Notes under the pieces: generated by a model
The model's input: the letters and a program-made list of their open reading frames with translations, nothing else
Told to the model about the DNA's origin: nothing
Database searches by the model: none
Translations under genes and position numbers: made by a program
Shown: positions 16,906 to 28,156 of the stretch, piece by piece
Layout: the number at the start of each line of letters is the position of its first letter
Numbering within the stretch: position 1 is the first letter of the stretch
Assembly (NCBI RefSeq): GCF_025152745.1
Contig: NZ_CP104040.1
Coordinates: 2,232,001-2,296,000, forward strand
Direction of reading: 5' to 3'
Source of the DNA: Rhizobium sp. WSM4643
Lineage (GTDB): Bacteria; Pseudomonadota; Alphaproteobacteria; Rhizobiales; Rhizobiaceae
Length of the DNA: 64,000 nucleotides

Positions 16906-18077
16906 AGATAATAGGCTGAGATGACGAGGCCGAGGCCGGAGAACGCGATCAGCGCCATGACGTAATAGCTGACGACGCCGAGCCAGGCGTAGAGATAACC
17001 CGACGCCAGGGTCATCAGCGCCATCGCCATGCCGACATAGAAGAAATAGGCGCCCTGCGCCGATGATTCCTGCGTTTCCTGAACCGTCGCCATGATTCGC
17101 CGCTGCACGCCGGTATGCACGAAGGCGTAGGTGAAGCCGTGGAAGCATTGCAGCAGGAAGAAACCGGCAAAACCGGTATTCATCGGAAACAGGATCCAGC
17201 GGCAGACGCTGATGGCGCAGCCGAAGCGGATCAGCGTCCAGGCGTCGAAGCGACGGTTGAGACGCTTCGACAGGAAGAACACCGTCACTTCCGAAGCGAC
17301 GCCGGCGCTCCAGAGCAGCCCGACCTCAGTGCCGGAGAAGCCGAGCTGATGCCAGTAGATCGAGGAAAAAGCGTTGAGCACCGCATGGCTCGACTGCTGG
17401 ATGGCGACGCCGATCAAAAGCAGCAGCAGGTGCGGTTCGCGCAGGCCGCTGCCGGTGGCGGCCGGAATGTTGATCGGCTGGCCGCGGCGCCGCGTCGGCC
17501 CGATGCGCGGACAGAAGATCGCCATGACAACGGTCATGATAAAGCCGAACACCATGACATCAAGCACCATCCCGCCGCCCCATCGGCTGATCATCTGGCC
17601 ACCAACCAGCGTCGAGACGATGAAGGCGATCGAGCCCCACACGCGCATCGACCCGTAATCGAGCCCCCAGCGGCGCACACCTGAGATGACGATCGATTCG
17701 ACGATAGGCACATAGGGCGCGAAGGTGGCGCCCTGCAGCGCATAGATGATCGCCACGGGCCAGAAGGTCGTCGTCCAGAAGAGCGCGATCGCCGTCAGCA
17801 GCGACATGCCGCCCGACCAAAGCAGCACGTCGGCGCGCTCCTTCAAGCGGTCGGCGATCATGGCGACGACAGGCGCCACCAGCACGCGAACCACCATCGG
17901 TATGGCAAGGATGATGCCGATTTCGTGGTCGCTGAAGCTGTGGGTTGCGAGCCAGACGGGAAAGAACGGCAGGACGATGCCGTTGACGAGCAGCGGCGCG
18001 CAATAGGAAAGCGCGCTGAGCAGCCGGAAACGCGGCGGCGCTCCCTCACCCGTCGGGGAATTTTGAGCGGGAATCAT
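16857..18077 (-). CDS. MFS transporter, HcaT/MFS_1-like
   Basis: A 406-residue, 12-helix major facilitator. The N-terminal half includes PMVVRVLVAPVVAMIADR, the loop 2-3 motif region, and WGLDYGSMRVWGSIAF, typical of the 3-phenylpropionate transporter-like (HcaT) and LacY-like subgroup. Transport direction and substrate are not evident. The gene is convergent with the epimerase gene and their coding regions overlap for 49 bases, so transcription of each runs into the other. No regulator is adjacent. Confidence 0.85.
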   Translation of the reverse strand: MIPAQNSPTGEGAPPRFRLLSALSYCAPLLVNGIVLPFFPVWLATHSFSDHEIGIILAIPMVVRVLVAPVVAMIADRLKERADVLLWSGGMSLLTAIALFWTTTFWPVAIIYALQGATFAPYVPIVESIVISGVRRWGLDYGSMRVWGSIAFIVSTLVGGQMISRWGGGMVLDVMVFGFIMTVVMAIFCPRIGPTRRRGQPINIPAATGSGLREPHLLLLLIGVAIQQSSHAVLNAFSSIYWHQLGFSGTEVGLLWSAGVASEVTVFFLSKRLNRRFDAWTLIRFGCAISVCRWILFPMNTGFAGFFLLQCFHGFTYAFVHTGVQRRIMATVQETQESSAQGAYFFYVGMAMALMTLASGYLYAWLGVVSYYVMALIAFSGLGLVISAYYLQPQRVLSGGKTREAA

Positions 18078-18230
18078 AGGTGGACCTGCAGGAAACTGGA
18101 CGCTGTCCTAACACACCACCCTGGAGGCGACTATTGCGAGAAATAGCCGTTCTGAAACGTTTTAGAAAATAAACAGGGCCTGTCGCCAAACGGTAACGGC
18201 CAAATACCTACTGCATTATTTTAAGTGTTT

Positions 18231-18292
18231 GCGGCGTCCTATACGCGTCTGAAAAGACGCGCGGCGCTGTAAAGCGCAGACGCGGATGCGCC
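18231..18292. repeat. Intergenic double-hairpin element
   Basis: Two adjacent stem-loops, GCGTCT-gaaa-AGACGC (18245-18260) and GCGCT-gtaa-AGCGC (18264-18277), lie just past the metallophosphoesterase stop. The pattern of paired GCGTC/GCGCT palindromes is common between rhizobial genes. It has no T-run, so it is a poor terminator. Confidence 0.4.
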
Positions 18293-18302
18293 GCCGCCTG
18301 AA

Positions 18303-19145
18303 TCAAGCGGCCTGCGGGGCCAGTTCGCCCTCATCATGCATTTCGATGGCGGCAAGCGCCGGCACGCTACTGGCAAGCGCCCGCCAGGTGATCAGTTCGA
18401 ACGTGCCATCCTCGTGCTCGGCGACCGCCGTGCAGCTTTCCACCCAATCGCCGGTGTTGATGTAGCGGATGCCGTCCATGTCCTGGATGATGGCATGGTG
18501 GATATGTCCGCAGATCACCCCGTCGGCGCCGTTTTTGCGGGCCTCCTCGGCGACGACGCGCTCGAATTCACCGATGAAATTGACCGCATGCTTGACCTGC
18601 AGCTTCGCCCAGGCCGAGAACGACCAGTAGGGCATGCCAAGCCGGCGGCGCACCGCCGCCAGGATGACGTTGATGCGGATTGCCGTGTCATAGGCCCAGT
18701 CGCCGAGATAGGCCAGCAGTCGGGCGTTGCGGACGACGATGTCGAACTCGTCGCCGTGCAGGATCAGGTATTTCTTGCCGTCGGCGCCGTCAAGCATCAT
18801 GCGCTCGACGACTTCGATGCCGCCGAAATGCATGCCTGGGAAGGCGCGCAGGAATTCGTCGTGATTGCCGGGAATATAGACGACGCGCGTGCCCTTGCGC
18901 GCCTTGCGCAACAGCTTCTGGACGACATCGTTGCAGACCTGCGGCCAGTACCAGCTGCGCTTCAGACGCCAACCGTCGACGATGTCGCCGACGAGCACGA
19001 TTGTATCGGCCTCGTGGTGGCGCAGGAAATCCAGCAGGAAGTCGGCCTTCGCGGCCTTCGAGCCGAGGTGGACATCGGAAATGAAGAGCGTGCGGAAATG
19101 TCTGGGTTCCATCATGTCTTTCACGAGCTGCCGCTCATGTCCCAT
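18303..19145 (-). CDS. UDP-2,3-diacylglucosamine diphosphatase-like metallophosphoesterase
   Basis: A calcineurin-type phosphoesterase of about 270-280 residues. The dimetal motifs are in order: DVHLG, GDIVDGW, GNHDEF, HGDEFD and GHIHH. The WYWPQVCNDVVQKLLRKARKG segment and the GNHDEFLR pattern are those of the LpxH-like YbbF group, but many rhizobia use LpxI for lipid A, so this may be a paralogue with another nucleotide-lipid or phosphate substrate. The ORF opens at 19145; ATG codons at 19115 and 19112 (MMEPRHF) are plausible alternatives because the fold begins there. It is monocistronic, with a hairpin element downstream. Confidence 0.8.
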   Translation of the reverse strand: MGHERQLVKDMMEPRHFRTLFISDVHLGSKAAKADFLLDFLRHHEADTIVLVGDIVDGWRLKRSWYWPQVCNDVVQKLLRKARKGTRVVYIPGNHDEFLRAFPGMHFGGIEVVERMMLDGADGKKYLILHGDEFDIVVRNARLLAYLGDWAYDTAIRINVILAAVRRRLGMPYWSFSAWAKLQVKHAVNFIGEFERVVAEEARKNGADGVICGHIHHAIIQDMDGIRYINTGDWVESCTAVAEHEDGTFELITWRALASSVPALAAIEMHDEGELAPQAA

Positions 19146-19380
19146 CTTTCATCTAGCCTTCCAAAACCAGACTCGTGTTTCAGGAAGATGACAAGCTGGG
19201 GAAAAGCCCTGCAAACCTGTCCATCGCCGCGCGGCCGCCTGGCCGTCGCCGCGCGGACAGCATGCCCGTCGCCGCGCATGCAGCACGCCCGTCGCCGTCA
19301 AGCCCACTGACGAGGTTGCCCTGCGCATTCAGGGCGTTCATGATGACGCCGATTCCATATCCGACAATGCGGGATGGCTG

Positions 19381-20130
19381 ATGCGTCTCTTTCTCGTTCG
19401 CCATGGCGAATCCCTCGGCAACGTCAACGAACAGGCCTACCGCCAATTCGGCGATCACAATGTGCCGCTGACGCAGTGGGGCCATCGGCAGGCTCTCGAA
19501 GCAGGCGGCGTGATCGCCTCCTATCTGCAAGCACTGCCGAGCGCAGGTTTCGGCAAGCTGCATATTTGGTATTCGCCCTTTCTGAGGACGCGGCAGAGCA
19601 AGGATGCGCTGCTCGAAGCCCTGCCGGAAAGCTTCATCGGCGATATCAGGGAAGATTATCTGCTGCGCGAGCAGGATTTCGGTCTCTTCACCGAAATCTA
19701 CGACCGCGCCGAACAGAAGCAGAAGTTTCCCGAGGAGTTCGAAAAATGGGCAAGGCTGCGCAGCAACAGCGGCAAGTTCTACGCACGGCCGCCGGATGGC
19801 GAAAGCCGGGCGGATGTGGCCCAGCGGGTGCGCCTGTTTCTCCAGACCGCCATGCACGATGCCGAAAATAGCGACCACAACGTCGTGATCGTCGGTCATG
19901 GCGTCACCAACCGGGCGGTCGAAATGAATTTTCTGCACCGCCCCGTCGAGTGGTTCGAGCGTTCCGACAATCCAGGAAACGCCGATATCACCCTGATCGA
20001 GGGGACGCGCTCGCAAGGATATGAGTCGATCCTGTTGCATCAGGCCGCCGAACGGCAGCCGGGGCAGGAACACGAGTTGCGCGATGCCTATGGCGCCGAC
20101 GTGACAATCGTGCCGAAGCCCGGCGGGTAG
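19381..20130 (+). CDS. Histidine phosphatase (phosphoglycerate mutase-like) family protein
   Basis: A 249-residue branch-1 histidine phosphatase. The nucleophilic histidine is in LVRHGESLGN at the N-terminus, the second conserved histidine in VIVGHGVTNR, with a conserved arginine in SPFLRTRQSKDAL. The family includes phosphoglycerate mutases and broad phosphatases. The long insertion after the second strand (FTEIYDRAEQKQKFPEEF) is unlike gpmA, so a phosphatase role is more likely. It stands alone between two leftward genes. The substrate is unknown. Confidence 0.85.
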   Translation: MRLFLVRHGESLGNVNEQAYRQFGDHNVPLTQWGHRQALEAGGVIASYLQALPSAGFGKLHIWYSPFLRTRQSKDALLEALPESFIGDIREDYLLREQDFGLFTEIYDRAEQKQKFPEEFEKWARLRSNSGKFYARPPDGESRADVAQRVRLFLQTAMHDAENSDHNVVIVGHGVTNRAVEMNFLHRPVEWFERSDNPGNADITLIEGTRSQGYESILLHQAAERQPGQEHELRDAYGADVTIVPKPGG

Positions 20131-20262
20131 CAACGCCCGACCGAAACAAATGCCATGTCACCGACCAAGGACATTATGCTTCGAGCGCCAGAAAATCGTG
20201 CCGCCGCGCGTTGAGCAAGCGCGCGGTGGCATGATGCAATGCCTTGTTTTCACGCCATCCCG

Positions 20263-21702
20263 TCAGGCGGCGCGCACGGCCGCCACGGGTTTGACGTTCT
20301 GGTTCATGCGGAACAGGTTGTTCGGATCGTAGCGCAGCTTGATTTCGGCAAGGCGGTGGTAGTTGGTCCCGTATGCCATTTCGACCCGATCGGTTTCGTC
20401 TTCCGGCATGAAGTTGATATAGGCGGTTCCCACTGCATGCGGCTTGGTTGCCTCGAAAAGCTCGCGCGCCCAGCCGGTGCAGCTTCCATCCATGCCGGCT
20501 TCCCGCCAGCGCGCATGCACATTCATGACGAAATGCGAGCTGCGCTGCGGAAACGCGGTGGCTTCGGTCGGAACACGCCCGGCCGCACCGCCGACATGGC
20601 CGATGAAGATCTCGCATTCCGGGCCGGGCAGCTTTCGCACGGCATTGAGCAGGACATCGATCGCAGCATCAGAGAGAGAGGCAAAATCCTGGCTCTTCCA
20701 GTAATTGCGCGCGCCCGGTGTCAACAGCGGGTCGAATGCCTGCTGCCAGCTGGTGAACGGCACCGGGCCGACGACGTCGGCGATAGGATTTCCGATCGTG
20801 CGCAATCTGGCTGTTGCCTTTTCTCCCGCCGCGATATCCCCGCAATAACACATCGCCAGCACGACGATCTCCTTGCCGTGCCATTCGGTGGGAAGGAATG
20901 GCAGCGGCGGCGCCTGGCGCATCACCACCCAGCAGGTCAGTTCGTCAGGTGCCGCTTCCAGCGCCTGCCGATACTCCTTGAGTACCATTTCCGCATCGGC
21001 GAAGGGATGCACGACCAGCCCGGCGAGAACCTCCGTGTTGAGAGGGTTAAGCTTGAACTCGAACGAGGTCACGACGCCGAAATTGCCGCCGCCGCCGCGC
21101 AGCGCCCAGAAGAGGTCTGGTTTTTCCGTCTCGCTCGCCTTGACCAGCTCACCATCGGCCGTCACCACATCCATCGACAGCAGATTGTCGATCGTCAGCC
21201 CGAATTTGCGGGTCAGCCAGCCGAAGCCGCCGCCCAGCGTCAATCCGGCGATGCCGGTGGTCGAATTGATGCCCGTCGGCAGCGCCAGCCCGAAGGCCAT
21301 CGTTTCCTTGTCGACATCGGCAAGCGTTGCGCCCGGCTCGATCCTGGCGCGCCGCGTCTGCGGATCGACCCGCACCGATTTCATCGCCGACAGGTCGATG
21401 ACGACGCCACCCTCGCAGACGGCATTGCCGGCGATGCCGTGGCCGCCGCCGCGCACCGAAAGGAGCAGATTATTGTCACGCGCAAACCGCACCGCGCGCA
21501 CGACATCCGCAGCGCCGGCGCAGCGCGCGATAAGCCCCGGCCGGCGATCGATCATCGCATTCCAGATCGCCCGCGCCTCGTTGTAATCCACGTCCTTACC
21601 GGTCAGAAGACTGCCGCGAAATCCGGCGGCAAAGGCATCGATGGCCACGTCATTGACCATCGTCTGACCCTTTTGCAGGGTCGTCAGGTTCAAATTGTCC
21701 AT
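20263..21702 (-). CDS. FAD-binding oxidoreductase, berberine-bridge-enzyme-like
   Basis: A 479-residue PCMH-type flavoprotein. The FAD site is SVRGGGHGIAGNAVCEGG, with His88 in position to bind the 8-alpha carbon of FAD covalently. The C-terminal BBE motif is visible as YGTNYHRLAEIKLRYDPNNLF. I move the start from 21888 to the ATG at 21702 because GGAGG sits five bases before it and homology-like sequence begins only there. Such enzymes oxidise sugars, alkaloid-like amines or hydroxy acids with oxygen. The gene is divergent from the malic enzyme gene across about 260 bases. The substrate is unknown. Confidence 0.87.
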   Translation of the reverse strand: MDNLNLTTLQKGQTMVNDVAIDAFAAGFRGSLLTGKDVDYNEARAIWNAMIDRRPGLIARCAGAADVVRAVRFARDNNLLLSVRGGGHGIAGNAVCEGGVVIDLSAMKSVRVDPQTRRARIEPGATLADVDKETMAFGLALPTGINSTTGIAGLTLGGGFGWLTRKFGLTIDNLLSMDVVTADGELVKASETEKPDLFWALRGGGGNFGVVTSFEFKLNPLNTEVLAGLVVHPFADAEMVLKEYRQALEAAPDELTCWVVMRQAPPLPFLPTEWHGKEIVVLAMCYCGDIAAGEKATARLRTIGNPIADVVGPVPFTSWQQAFDPLLTPGARNYWKSQDFASLSDAAIDVLLNAVRKLPGPECEIFIGHVGGAAGRVPTEATAFPQRSSHFVMNVHARWREAGMDGSCTGWARELFEATKPHAVGTAYINFMPEDETDRVEMAYGTNYHRLAEIKLRYDPNNLFRMNQNVKPVAAVRAA

Positions 21703-21962
21703 GGTTTCCTCCATGCGACCGGCGCCCCGCACCGTCGCGGCCGGCATCCTGCGCCCGTTGCCGCGGCCAGACAAGCTTCCAGAAGGATTAGCTAACTGAA
21801 ACGATCGCAATCGAATTGGTCCGACGACCCCTCTGATTCGCGGGCAGAGCGGGTGTGCCATTTGACCCTTTGCGAAAACTTGAGCCACCCCGCATTTCCA
21901 TACTGTCGCCCGTATCCGATTGATGTATGGAGGGAGCTCAAAAGACGTGCACGGAGGCGGCG

Positions 21963-24275
21963 ATGGATCACCTGGAAAAATCGAAGACGGAAAAGAACCT
22001 GACGAGCGGCGATCTCGACGAGCAGGCGCTTTTTTTCCACCGCTATCCCCGCCCCGGCAAGCTGGAGATCCAGGCGACCAAGCCGCTCGGCAATCAGCGC
22101 GACCTGGCGCTCGCCTATTCTCCGGGCGTTGCCGCCCCTTGCCTTGCCATCCGCGACAATCCCGAAATGGCGGCCGAATATACCTCGCGCGCCAATCTCG
22201 TCGCCGTCATCTCCAACGGCACCGCCGTGCTTGGTCTCGGCAATATCGGCCCGCTTGCCTCCAAGCCGGTCATGGAGGGCAAGGCCGTGCTCTTCAAGAA
22301 ATTCGCCGGCATCGACGTCTTCGACATCGAGATCGACGCGGCAGCCGTCGACCAGATGGTCTCGACCATCGCCTCGCTGGAGCCGACTTTCGGCGGCATC
22401 AACCTTGAAGACATCAAGGCGCCGGAATGTTTCGAGGTCGAGCGGCGCCTGCGCGAAAAGATGAAGATCCCGGTATTCCATGACGATCAGCACGGCACGG
22501 CGATCATCGTCGCCGCCGCGATCCTGAACGGGCTGGAACTCGCCGGCAAGGCCATCGAGGACGTCAAGATCGTCGCCTCCGGCGCGGGTGCCGCCGCGCT
22601 TGCCTGCCTCAACCTGCTGGTCATTCTCGGGGCGAAGCGCGAAAACATCTGGGTCCACGATCTCGAAGGCCTGGTCTATGAGGGCCGGGTCGAGCTGATG
22701 GACGAATGGAAATCCATCTACGCCCAGAAGAGCGATACGCGCACGCTCGCCGAAAACATCGGCGGCGCCGACGTCTTTTTGGGCCTTTCGGCCGCCGGCG
22801 TGCTGAAACCCGAGCTGCTGGCGCAGATGGCCGACAAGCCTCTGATCATGGCGCTCGCCAATCCGACGCCGGAGATCATGCCCGATCTCGCCCGTGCCGC
22901 CCGTCCCGACGCAATGATCTGCACCGGCCGCTCGGATTTCGCCAACCAGGTCAACAACGTCCTCTGCTTTCCCTATATCTTCCGCGGCGCGCTCGATTGC
23001 GGCGCCGAAACGATCAACGAGGAAATGAAGATGGCGGCCGTGCGCGCCATCGCAGCCCTTGCCCGCGAAGAGCCGTCCGATGTTGCCGCCCGCGCCTATT
23101 CCGGCGAGACACCGGTCTTCGGCCCCGATTACCTCATCCCATCGCCCTTCGATCCGCGCCTGATCCTGCGCATCGCGCCTGCCGTTGCCAAGGCCGCCGA
23201 ACAGAGCGGCGTCGCACGCCGCCCGATCCAGGATTTCGACGCCTATCTCGACCAGTTGAACCGCTTCGTCTTCCGCTCCGGCTTCGTCATGAAGCCGATC
23301 TTCACCGCGGCCAAGGCCGCCGAGCGCAAACGCGTCATCTTCTCCGAAGGTGAGGACGAGCGCGTGCTGCGCGCCGCCCAGGTGCTGCTCGAGGAAGGCC
23401 TTGCCGAACCGATCCTGATCGGCCGCCCGCAGGTCATCGAGACGCGGCTGAAGCGCTACGGCCTGCGCATCCGGCCGCTGTCGGATTTCGAGGTCATCAA
23501 TCCGGAAGACGATCCACGCTTCCGCGAATATGTCGATCTCTATTTCTCCCTCGTCGGCCGCCGCGGCGTCATTCCGGAAGCCGCCCGCACGATCGTGCGC
23601 ACCAACACCACCGTCATCGGCGCGCTGGCGCTGAGGCGCGGCGAGGCCGATGCGCTGATCTGCGGCCTCGAAGGCCGCTACGAGAAGCACCTGCGCGATG
23701 TTCGCCAGATCATCGGCAAGCGCAAGAATGTCCGCGATTTCTCAGCCCTCAGCCTGATGATTTCGCAGCGCGGCGCCACCTTCTTCACCGACACCTATGT
23801 CACCTTCAATCCGACCGCCGAGGAGGTCGCCGAGGCGACGGTGCTGGCAGCCGAGGAAATCCGCCGTTTCGGCCTCACGCCGCGCGCCGCGCTAGTCTCG
23901 CATTCCAACTTCGGCTCGCGTGAGTCCGAAAGCGCCACGAAGATGCGCAACGCCCTGCAGCTCGTGCGCGAAGCCGCGCCCGACCTCGAGGTCGACGGCG
24001 AGATGCACGGCGAAAGCGCCATCACCGAAGCGCTGCGCAAGCGCGTCATGCCGGACACGACCCTGCACGACGAGGCGAACCTCCTGGTCTTCCCGAACCT
24101 CGACGCCGCCAACATCACCCTCGGTGTGGTCAAGTCGATGACGGACGGCCTGCATGTCGGCCCGATCCTGCTCGGCACCGCCCTGCCCGCCCACATTCTC
24201 GCCCCCTCGGTCACCTCCCGCGGCGTCGTTAACATGGCGGCACTCGCCGTCGTCGAGGCATCGCAACCGGCCTGA
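21963..24275 (+). CDS. maeB: Malic enzyme fused to phosphotransacetylase-like domain
   Basis: A 770-residue enzyme that decarboxylates malate to pyruvate. Residues about 30-430 are the malic enzyme ([38 protein letters not shown] for NAD(P) binding, [17 protein letters not shown]). Residues about 440-770 are a phosphate acetyl/butaryl transferase-like domain that is usually regulatory. The ATG at 21963 is preceded by GGAGG at seven bases. Its length fits the DME (NAD-dependent) enzyme of Sinorhizobium better than the slightly shorter TME, but cofactor choice cannot be decided here. In nodules this step feeds the TCA cycle from plant dicarboxylates. Confidence 0.93.
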   Translation: MDHLEKSKTEKNLTSGDLDEQALFFHRYPRPGKLEIQATKPLGNQRDLALAYSPGVAAPCLAIRDNPEMAAEYTSRANLVAVISNGTAVLGLGNIGPLASKPVMEGKAVLFKKFAGIDVFDIEIDAAAVDQMVSTIASLEPTFGGINLEDIKAPECFEVERRLREKMKIPVFHDDQHGTAIIVAAAILNGLELAGKAIEDVKIVASGAGAAALACLNLLVILGAKRENIWVHDLEGLVYEGRVELMDEWKSIYAQKSDTRTLAENIGGADVFLGLSAAGVLKPELLAQMADKPLIMALANPTPEIMPDLARAARPDAMICTGRSDFANQVNNVLCFPYIFRGALDCGAETINEEMKMAAVRAIAALAREEPSDVAARAYSGETPVFGPDYLIPSPFDPRLILRIAPAVAKAAEQSGVARRPIQDFDAYLDQLNRFVFRSGFVMKPIFTAAKAAERKRVIFSEGEDERVLRAAQVLLEEGLAEPILIGRPQVIETRLKRYGLRIRPLSDFEVINPEDDPRFREYVDLYFSLVGRRGVIPEAARTIVRTNTTVIGALALRRGEADALICGLEGRYEKHLRDVRQIIGKRKNVRDFSALSLMISQRGATFFTDTYVTFNPTAEEVAEATVLAAEEIRRFGLTPRAALVSHSNFGSRESESATKMRNALQLVREAAPDLEVDGEMHGESAITEALRKRVMPDTTLHDEANLLVFPNLDAANITLGVVKSMTDGLHVGPILLGTALPAHILAPSVTSRGVVNMAALAVVEASQPA

Positions 24276-24409
24276 GCCGGCTCAGACTTGTGACAAAGTC
24301 GGCCAGCCTTTTCGTCATGTTCGGGCTTGTCCCGAGCATCTGCAGCCGGTTGATATCAAGCAGATATGAGGCCCGGGGCCCTGGATAAAATCCATGCCCT
24401 GATGCCGTC

Positions 24410-24943
24410 TCAGGCACTCGGTATCGACAGGCGCCCCTTATCTGCGAGCGCATCCGCGCGCTCGTTGCCGGCAATGCCGGAATGGCCTTTGCACCAGGCG
24501 ATGGTCACCAGACCATTCTGGCAAAGTTCAAGATCGACCGCCTTCCAGAGTTCCGCATTGGCGATCGTTCGCCTTCGCGCATTCCCATTCGGGCTGCTTT
24601 TCTTCCAGCCGTTGTTCTTCCAGATATGTCGCCAGTTGTTGCAGCCTTTGATGGCGTAGATGGAATCCGACCAGATGGTCGCGGGCTCGCCGCTTGCCTC
24701 GCTGTTGATCCAAACCACAGCCTTGAGGACGGCCATCACTTCCATCGAATTATTGGCGGAATCTTCCGCGCCACCGAAGCCGGACGCAATTTCCGCGGAA
24801 TCGCGATAGGCGATAAAGGCCCAGCCCCCTTGCCCGGAACCCGGTTCATGACAACCGTCCGCGAAAACGTGAAGGCCGTCTTGCGCGCCTCGGATTCCGG
24901 CTATCGTTTCAGAGAAACGATGCTCGTTAGAAATGCCTGTCAT
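24410..24943 (-). CDS. Ribonuclease HI-family protein
   Basis: A 177-residue RNase H-fold protein. The carboxylate set is complete: Asp29 (FADGCHEP), Glu68 (NNSMEVMAVLKA), Asp93 (WSDSIYAIKG) and Asp164 (GNERADALAD), with His154 in CKGHSG. The ATG at 24943 has AGGA ten bases upstream; an ORF start at 24988 adds an unlikely tail. It is somewhat longer than housekeeping RnhA and lies 12 bases after an acyl-hydrolase gene, so it may be a second RNase H rather than the primary one. Its expected activity is cleavage of RNA in RNA-DNA hybrids. Confidence 0.87.
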   Translation of the reverse strand: MTGISNEHRFSETIAGIRGAQDGLHVFADGCHEPGSGQGGWAFIAYRDSAEIASGFGGAEDSANNSMEVMAVLKAVVWINSEASGEPATIWSDSIYAIKGCNNWRHIWKNNGWKKSSPNGNARRRTIANAELWKAVDLELCQNGLVTIAWCKGHSGIAGNERADALADKGRLSIPSA

Positions 24944-24954
24944 TGATAGCGATC

Positions 24955-25827
24955 CTATGCCTGAAGCAACGGCAGTATTTTTTGCCACGCCGCATGCCCA
25001 AGCCTCGCATCCGGGTCGTCACCGCCTCCATGAGCATGCAACTCTGATCGCGGCGTCCTCTCTCCGGGAAACAAAATCCGGTGTCCTGCGTCTGCGTCGT
25101 AGACAAGCGACACTGACTTGCCATTCTCTTTTCCACGCCTGACAAGTTGCTGCGCGAAACGATCGGACGGCCAAAGCGCATCATCTCCGCCGGCAACGAG
25201 AACGACTTCTGCCGACGCTCTTTCGATCGGAATTTGAGCCCGGCGTGCCGCCTTTTCGAAACGGATCAGGCAATGTTCGAACAGTCCTCGATAAGAAACT
25301 AGGCCGTCTCTATATTCCGGCTCCCACGCCGGGTCGGCGGGAACGAAGTTTAGCGGGACGCCGTTCAAGCACCAGGACGACCTTTCGGGCCAGGCAATTC
25401 CATCCGTTCCCGGACCAATATTTCCCCAGACGACCGAAGGCGGACTGACAGCGACAACAGCACTCACGCGGGAATCGAGGACCGCGGCGAGCAACGCAGC
25501 TTCCGCGCCTTTCGAAGTGCCAACGAACACGATGCGCTGGCATCCGGTCGAAATCAGATATTCTGTCGCTTCTGAAAACGTCTCCAGGGGAATTTCGCAA
25601 ATACCCGGTGACTGCCCATATCCTCCAAACCATTGCAGCGCCAAAGCCTTCGCTCCTGCTTCGGCGAACAGTTTCGCGCGATCAACGTCAACTCTGCCAC
25701 TGGAACCACCCAAAACGACCACCCCAGTCGTCGCCGTATCTGGTCCTGCAACCAGTTCCCCCATAACCTGGCCTTGAAGCATTACGATTGGATATTCGAC
25801 CACTTTCCACCGACCCCAAGCGAACAT
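24955..25827 (-). CDS. Acyl-CoA thioester hydrolase (BAAT C-terminal)-like alpha/beta hydrolase
   Basis: A 290-residue alpha/beta hydrolase. The nucleophile elbow is VGTSKGAE (Ser in GxSxG-like context), followed by AVVAVSPPSVVW, an acid in VAGGDDALWPS and a histidine in DAGHRILFPGE. These features match the bile-acid-CoA:amino-acid N-acyltransferase C-terminal domain family, which in bacteria appears as thioesterase-like or lipid-acyl hydrolases. The eukaryotic N-terminal domain is absent. It is cotranscribed with the RNase H gene downstream. The substrate is unknown. Confidence 0.8.
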   Translation of the reverse strand: MFAWGRWKVVEYPIVMLQGQVMGELVAGPDTATTGVVVLGGSSGRVDVDRAKLFAEAGAKALALQWFGGYGQSPGICEIPLETFSEATEYLISTGCQRIVFVGTSKGAEAALLAAVLDSRVSAVVAVSPPSVVWGNIGPGTDGIAWPERSSWCLNGVPLNFVPADPAWEPEYRDGLVSYRGLFEHCLIRFEKAARRAQIPIERASAEVVLVAGGDDALWPSDRFAQQLVRRGKENGKSVSLVYDADAGHRILFPGERTPRSELHAHGGGDDPDARLGHAAWQKILPLLQA

Positions 25828-26084
25828 TCATGACGAAGACACTCGTCGATTGGGTTTATAGCAAACGGTGGAGGGTGCCAAAGCGTTTAAGCCGGTGGTT
25901 GCCCGTTGAGCGAAAGCTACCCGGAACTTCCCCTAACGGAATGCTCCCCGCATCTACTGGATAAAATCCCGAAAATACGCTAGGAATTTATCCCAGCTTA
26001 TTAAGAGAAATACCCTAAGAGAAACCCGCGGCGATCGGTGCCGCAAACGACCGATCGATTCTTTGCTCATTCCGGGACGACGCC

Positions 26085-27179
26085 GTGAAACGCCGAAACC
26101 TGTCTCTTGCCGTCTTCCTTGTCTTCGCAGCGCCCGCTGCCGCGCAGACCATTACTATCTGTGAGGATCTGCGTGGCCGCCTCGCCGACCTGCCGCGGTC
26201 GATCGGCAATAACAACGGCTCGGAAGCGCGCCAATATGCCGGCGCCATGGCCGAGCAGAACCTCGAGCTGCGCAAGGTCCGCAACGAGCTGCGCGGCAAC
26301 GGCTGCACCTCGGGAAGCATGGTCGTCATCGGCGGCGAGAATGCCGATTATTGCACCGAGCTCTCGCAGTCCGAAGCCCGCATGATCGACAACATCCGCT
26401 ATCTCCAGGACCGCCGTGAGGAGCTGCGCAACCAGACCGACGGCAATGACGACGCGCGCCGCGAGCTGACCGCCGCTCTCGACCGCAATGGCTGCAACAG
26501 CGAAAACGTCTATGCCCCGAGCGATCGCAGCGCCGACGAACCGGCTCCAAGCGTCGAGGAACAGGCGATGCGCACCGATACCTTCATTCCGCTCGGCGGT
26601 GGTGACGAGGTCGATCCGCGTTACGGTGTGCCGCGGGCCGAGATGCTATCTCCGGTCAGCACCATGTGCGTGCGCAGTTGCGACGGCGGCTTCTTCCCGA
26701 TCAGCTCGAACGCCACATCGGTCGATTTCGGCCGCGACGCCCAGACCTGCGCCAAGATGTGCCCGGGCATCGAGACCGAACTGTTCTATCGTGACGTGAC
26801 GAGCACCGAAGCCTCGAACATGATCTCGGTCGCAACGGGCACGCCCTACAGCGCCATGAAAAATGCCTTTGCCTACAAGAACCGCACGCCCGGGGAAAAG
26901 TCCTCCTGCGCCTGCAATCTCACCGCCTATTATGAGGAGATGCGCGGCAAGCAGGTGGTGAGCGAACCGCCGCAGCAGAGCTCCATCACCACCATCCGCA
27001 CCAATCCCCCGGCGAAGGATGCCGCAGCTGCGCCGCAATCATCCGTTCCCGAACGCCCCTACGATCCGACGCAGAACCGCGTCCGTCAGGTCGGCCCCCA
27101 GTTTCTGGCCGGCGATCAGGGCTCGATCGACCTCACCAATCCGGCAACGCCGGGCCCGCAACCACAACAACAGCAGTGA
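26085..27179 (+). CDS. DUF2865 domain-containing secreted protein
   Basis: A 364-residue exported protein starting at GTG. A signal peptide (SLAVFLVFAAPAAAQ) is followed by a helical region (about residues 40-130) with repeated RREL, NGC segments. The cysteine-rich DUF2865 core (about 195-290) contains MCVRSCDGGFFPIS, AQTCAKMCPGIETELFY and CNLTAYYEE. A Pro/Gln-rich tail ends in QPQQQQ. This family is common in rhizobia and relatives, periplasmic or surface-located, with unknown function. It is convergent with bluB. Confidence 0.85.
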   Translation: MKRRNLSLAVFLVFAAPAAAQTITICEDLRGRLADLPRSIGNNNGSEARQYAGAMAEQNLELRKVRNELRGNGCTSGSMVVIGGENADYCTELSQSEARMIDNIRYLQDRREELRNQTDGNDDARRELTAALDRNGCNSENVYAPSDRSADEPAPSVEEQAMRTDTFIPLGGGDEVDPRYGVPRAEMLSPVSTMCVRSCDGGFFPISSNATSVDFGRDAQTCAKMCPGIETELFYRDVTSTEASNMISVATGTPYSAMKNAFAYKNRTPGEKSSCACNLTAYYEEMRGKQVVSEPPQQSSITTIRTNPPAKDAAAAPQSSVPERPYDPTQNRVRQVGPQFLAGDQGSIDLTNPATPGPQPQQQQ

Positions 27180-27193
27180 TATCAATCAAGCCA

Positions 27194-27217
27194 CCCAAAC
27201 CGCGCGGCGGTTTTGGG
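27194..27217. terminator. Hairpin between convergent DUF2865 and bluB genes
   Basis: CCCAAACCGC and GCGGTTTTGGG form a GC-rich stem with one bulge. There is no clear T-run, so it may slow or stop transcription weakly from both sides. Confidence 0.35.
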
Positions 27218-27252
27218 ACTACGACATGCATCTTCGATGCGACGCACTTTAT

Positions 27253-28156
<904 letters not shown>

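Noticed and set aside
20239..21795. A 518-codon plus-strand frame opposite the FAD oxidoreductase
   Set aside because: The minus-strand gene has intact FAD and BBE motifs; the plus frame is Arg/His-rich antisense.
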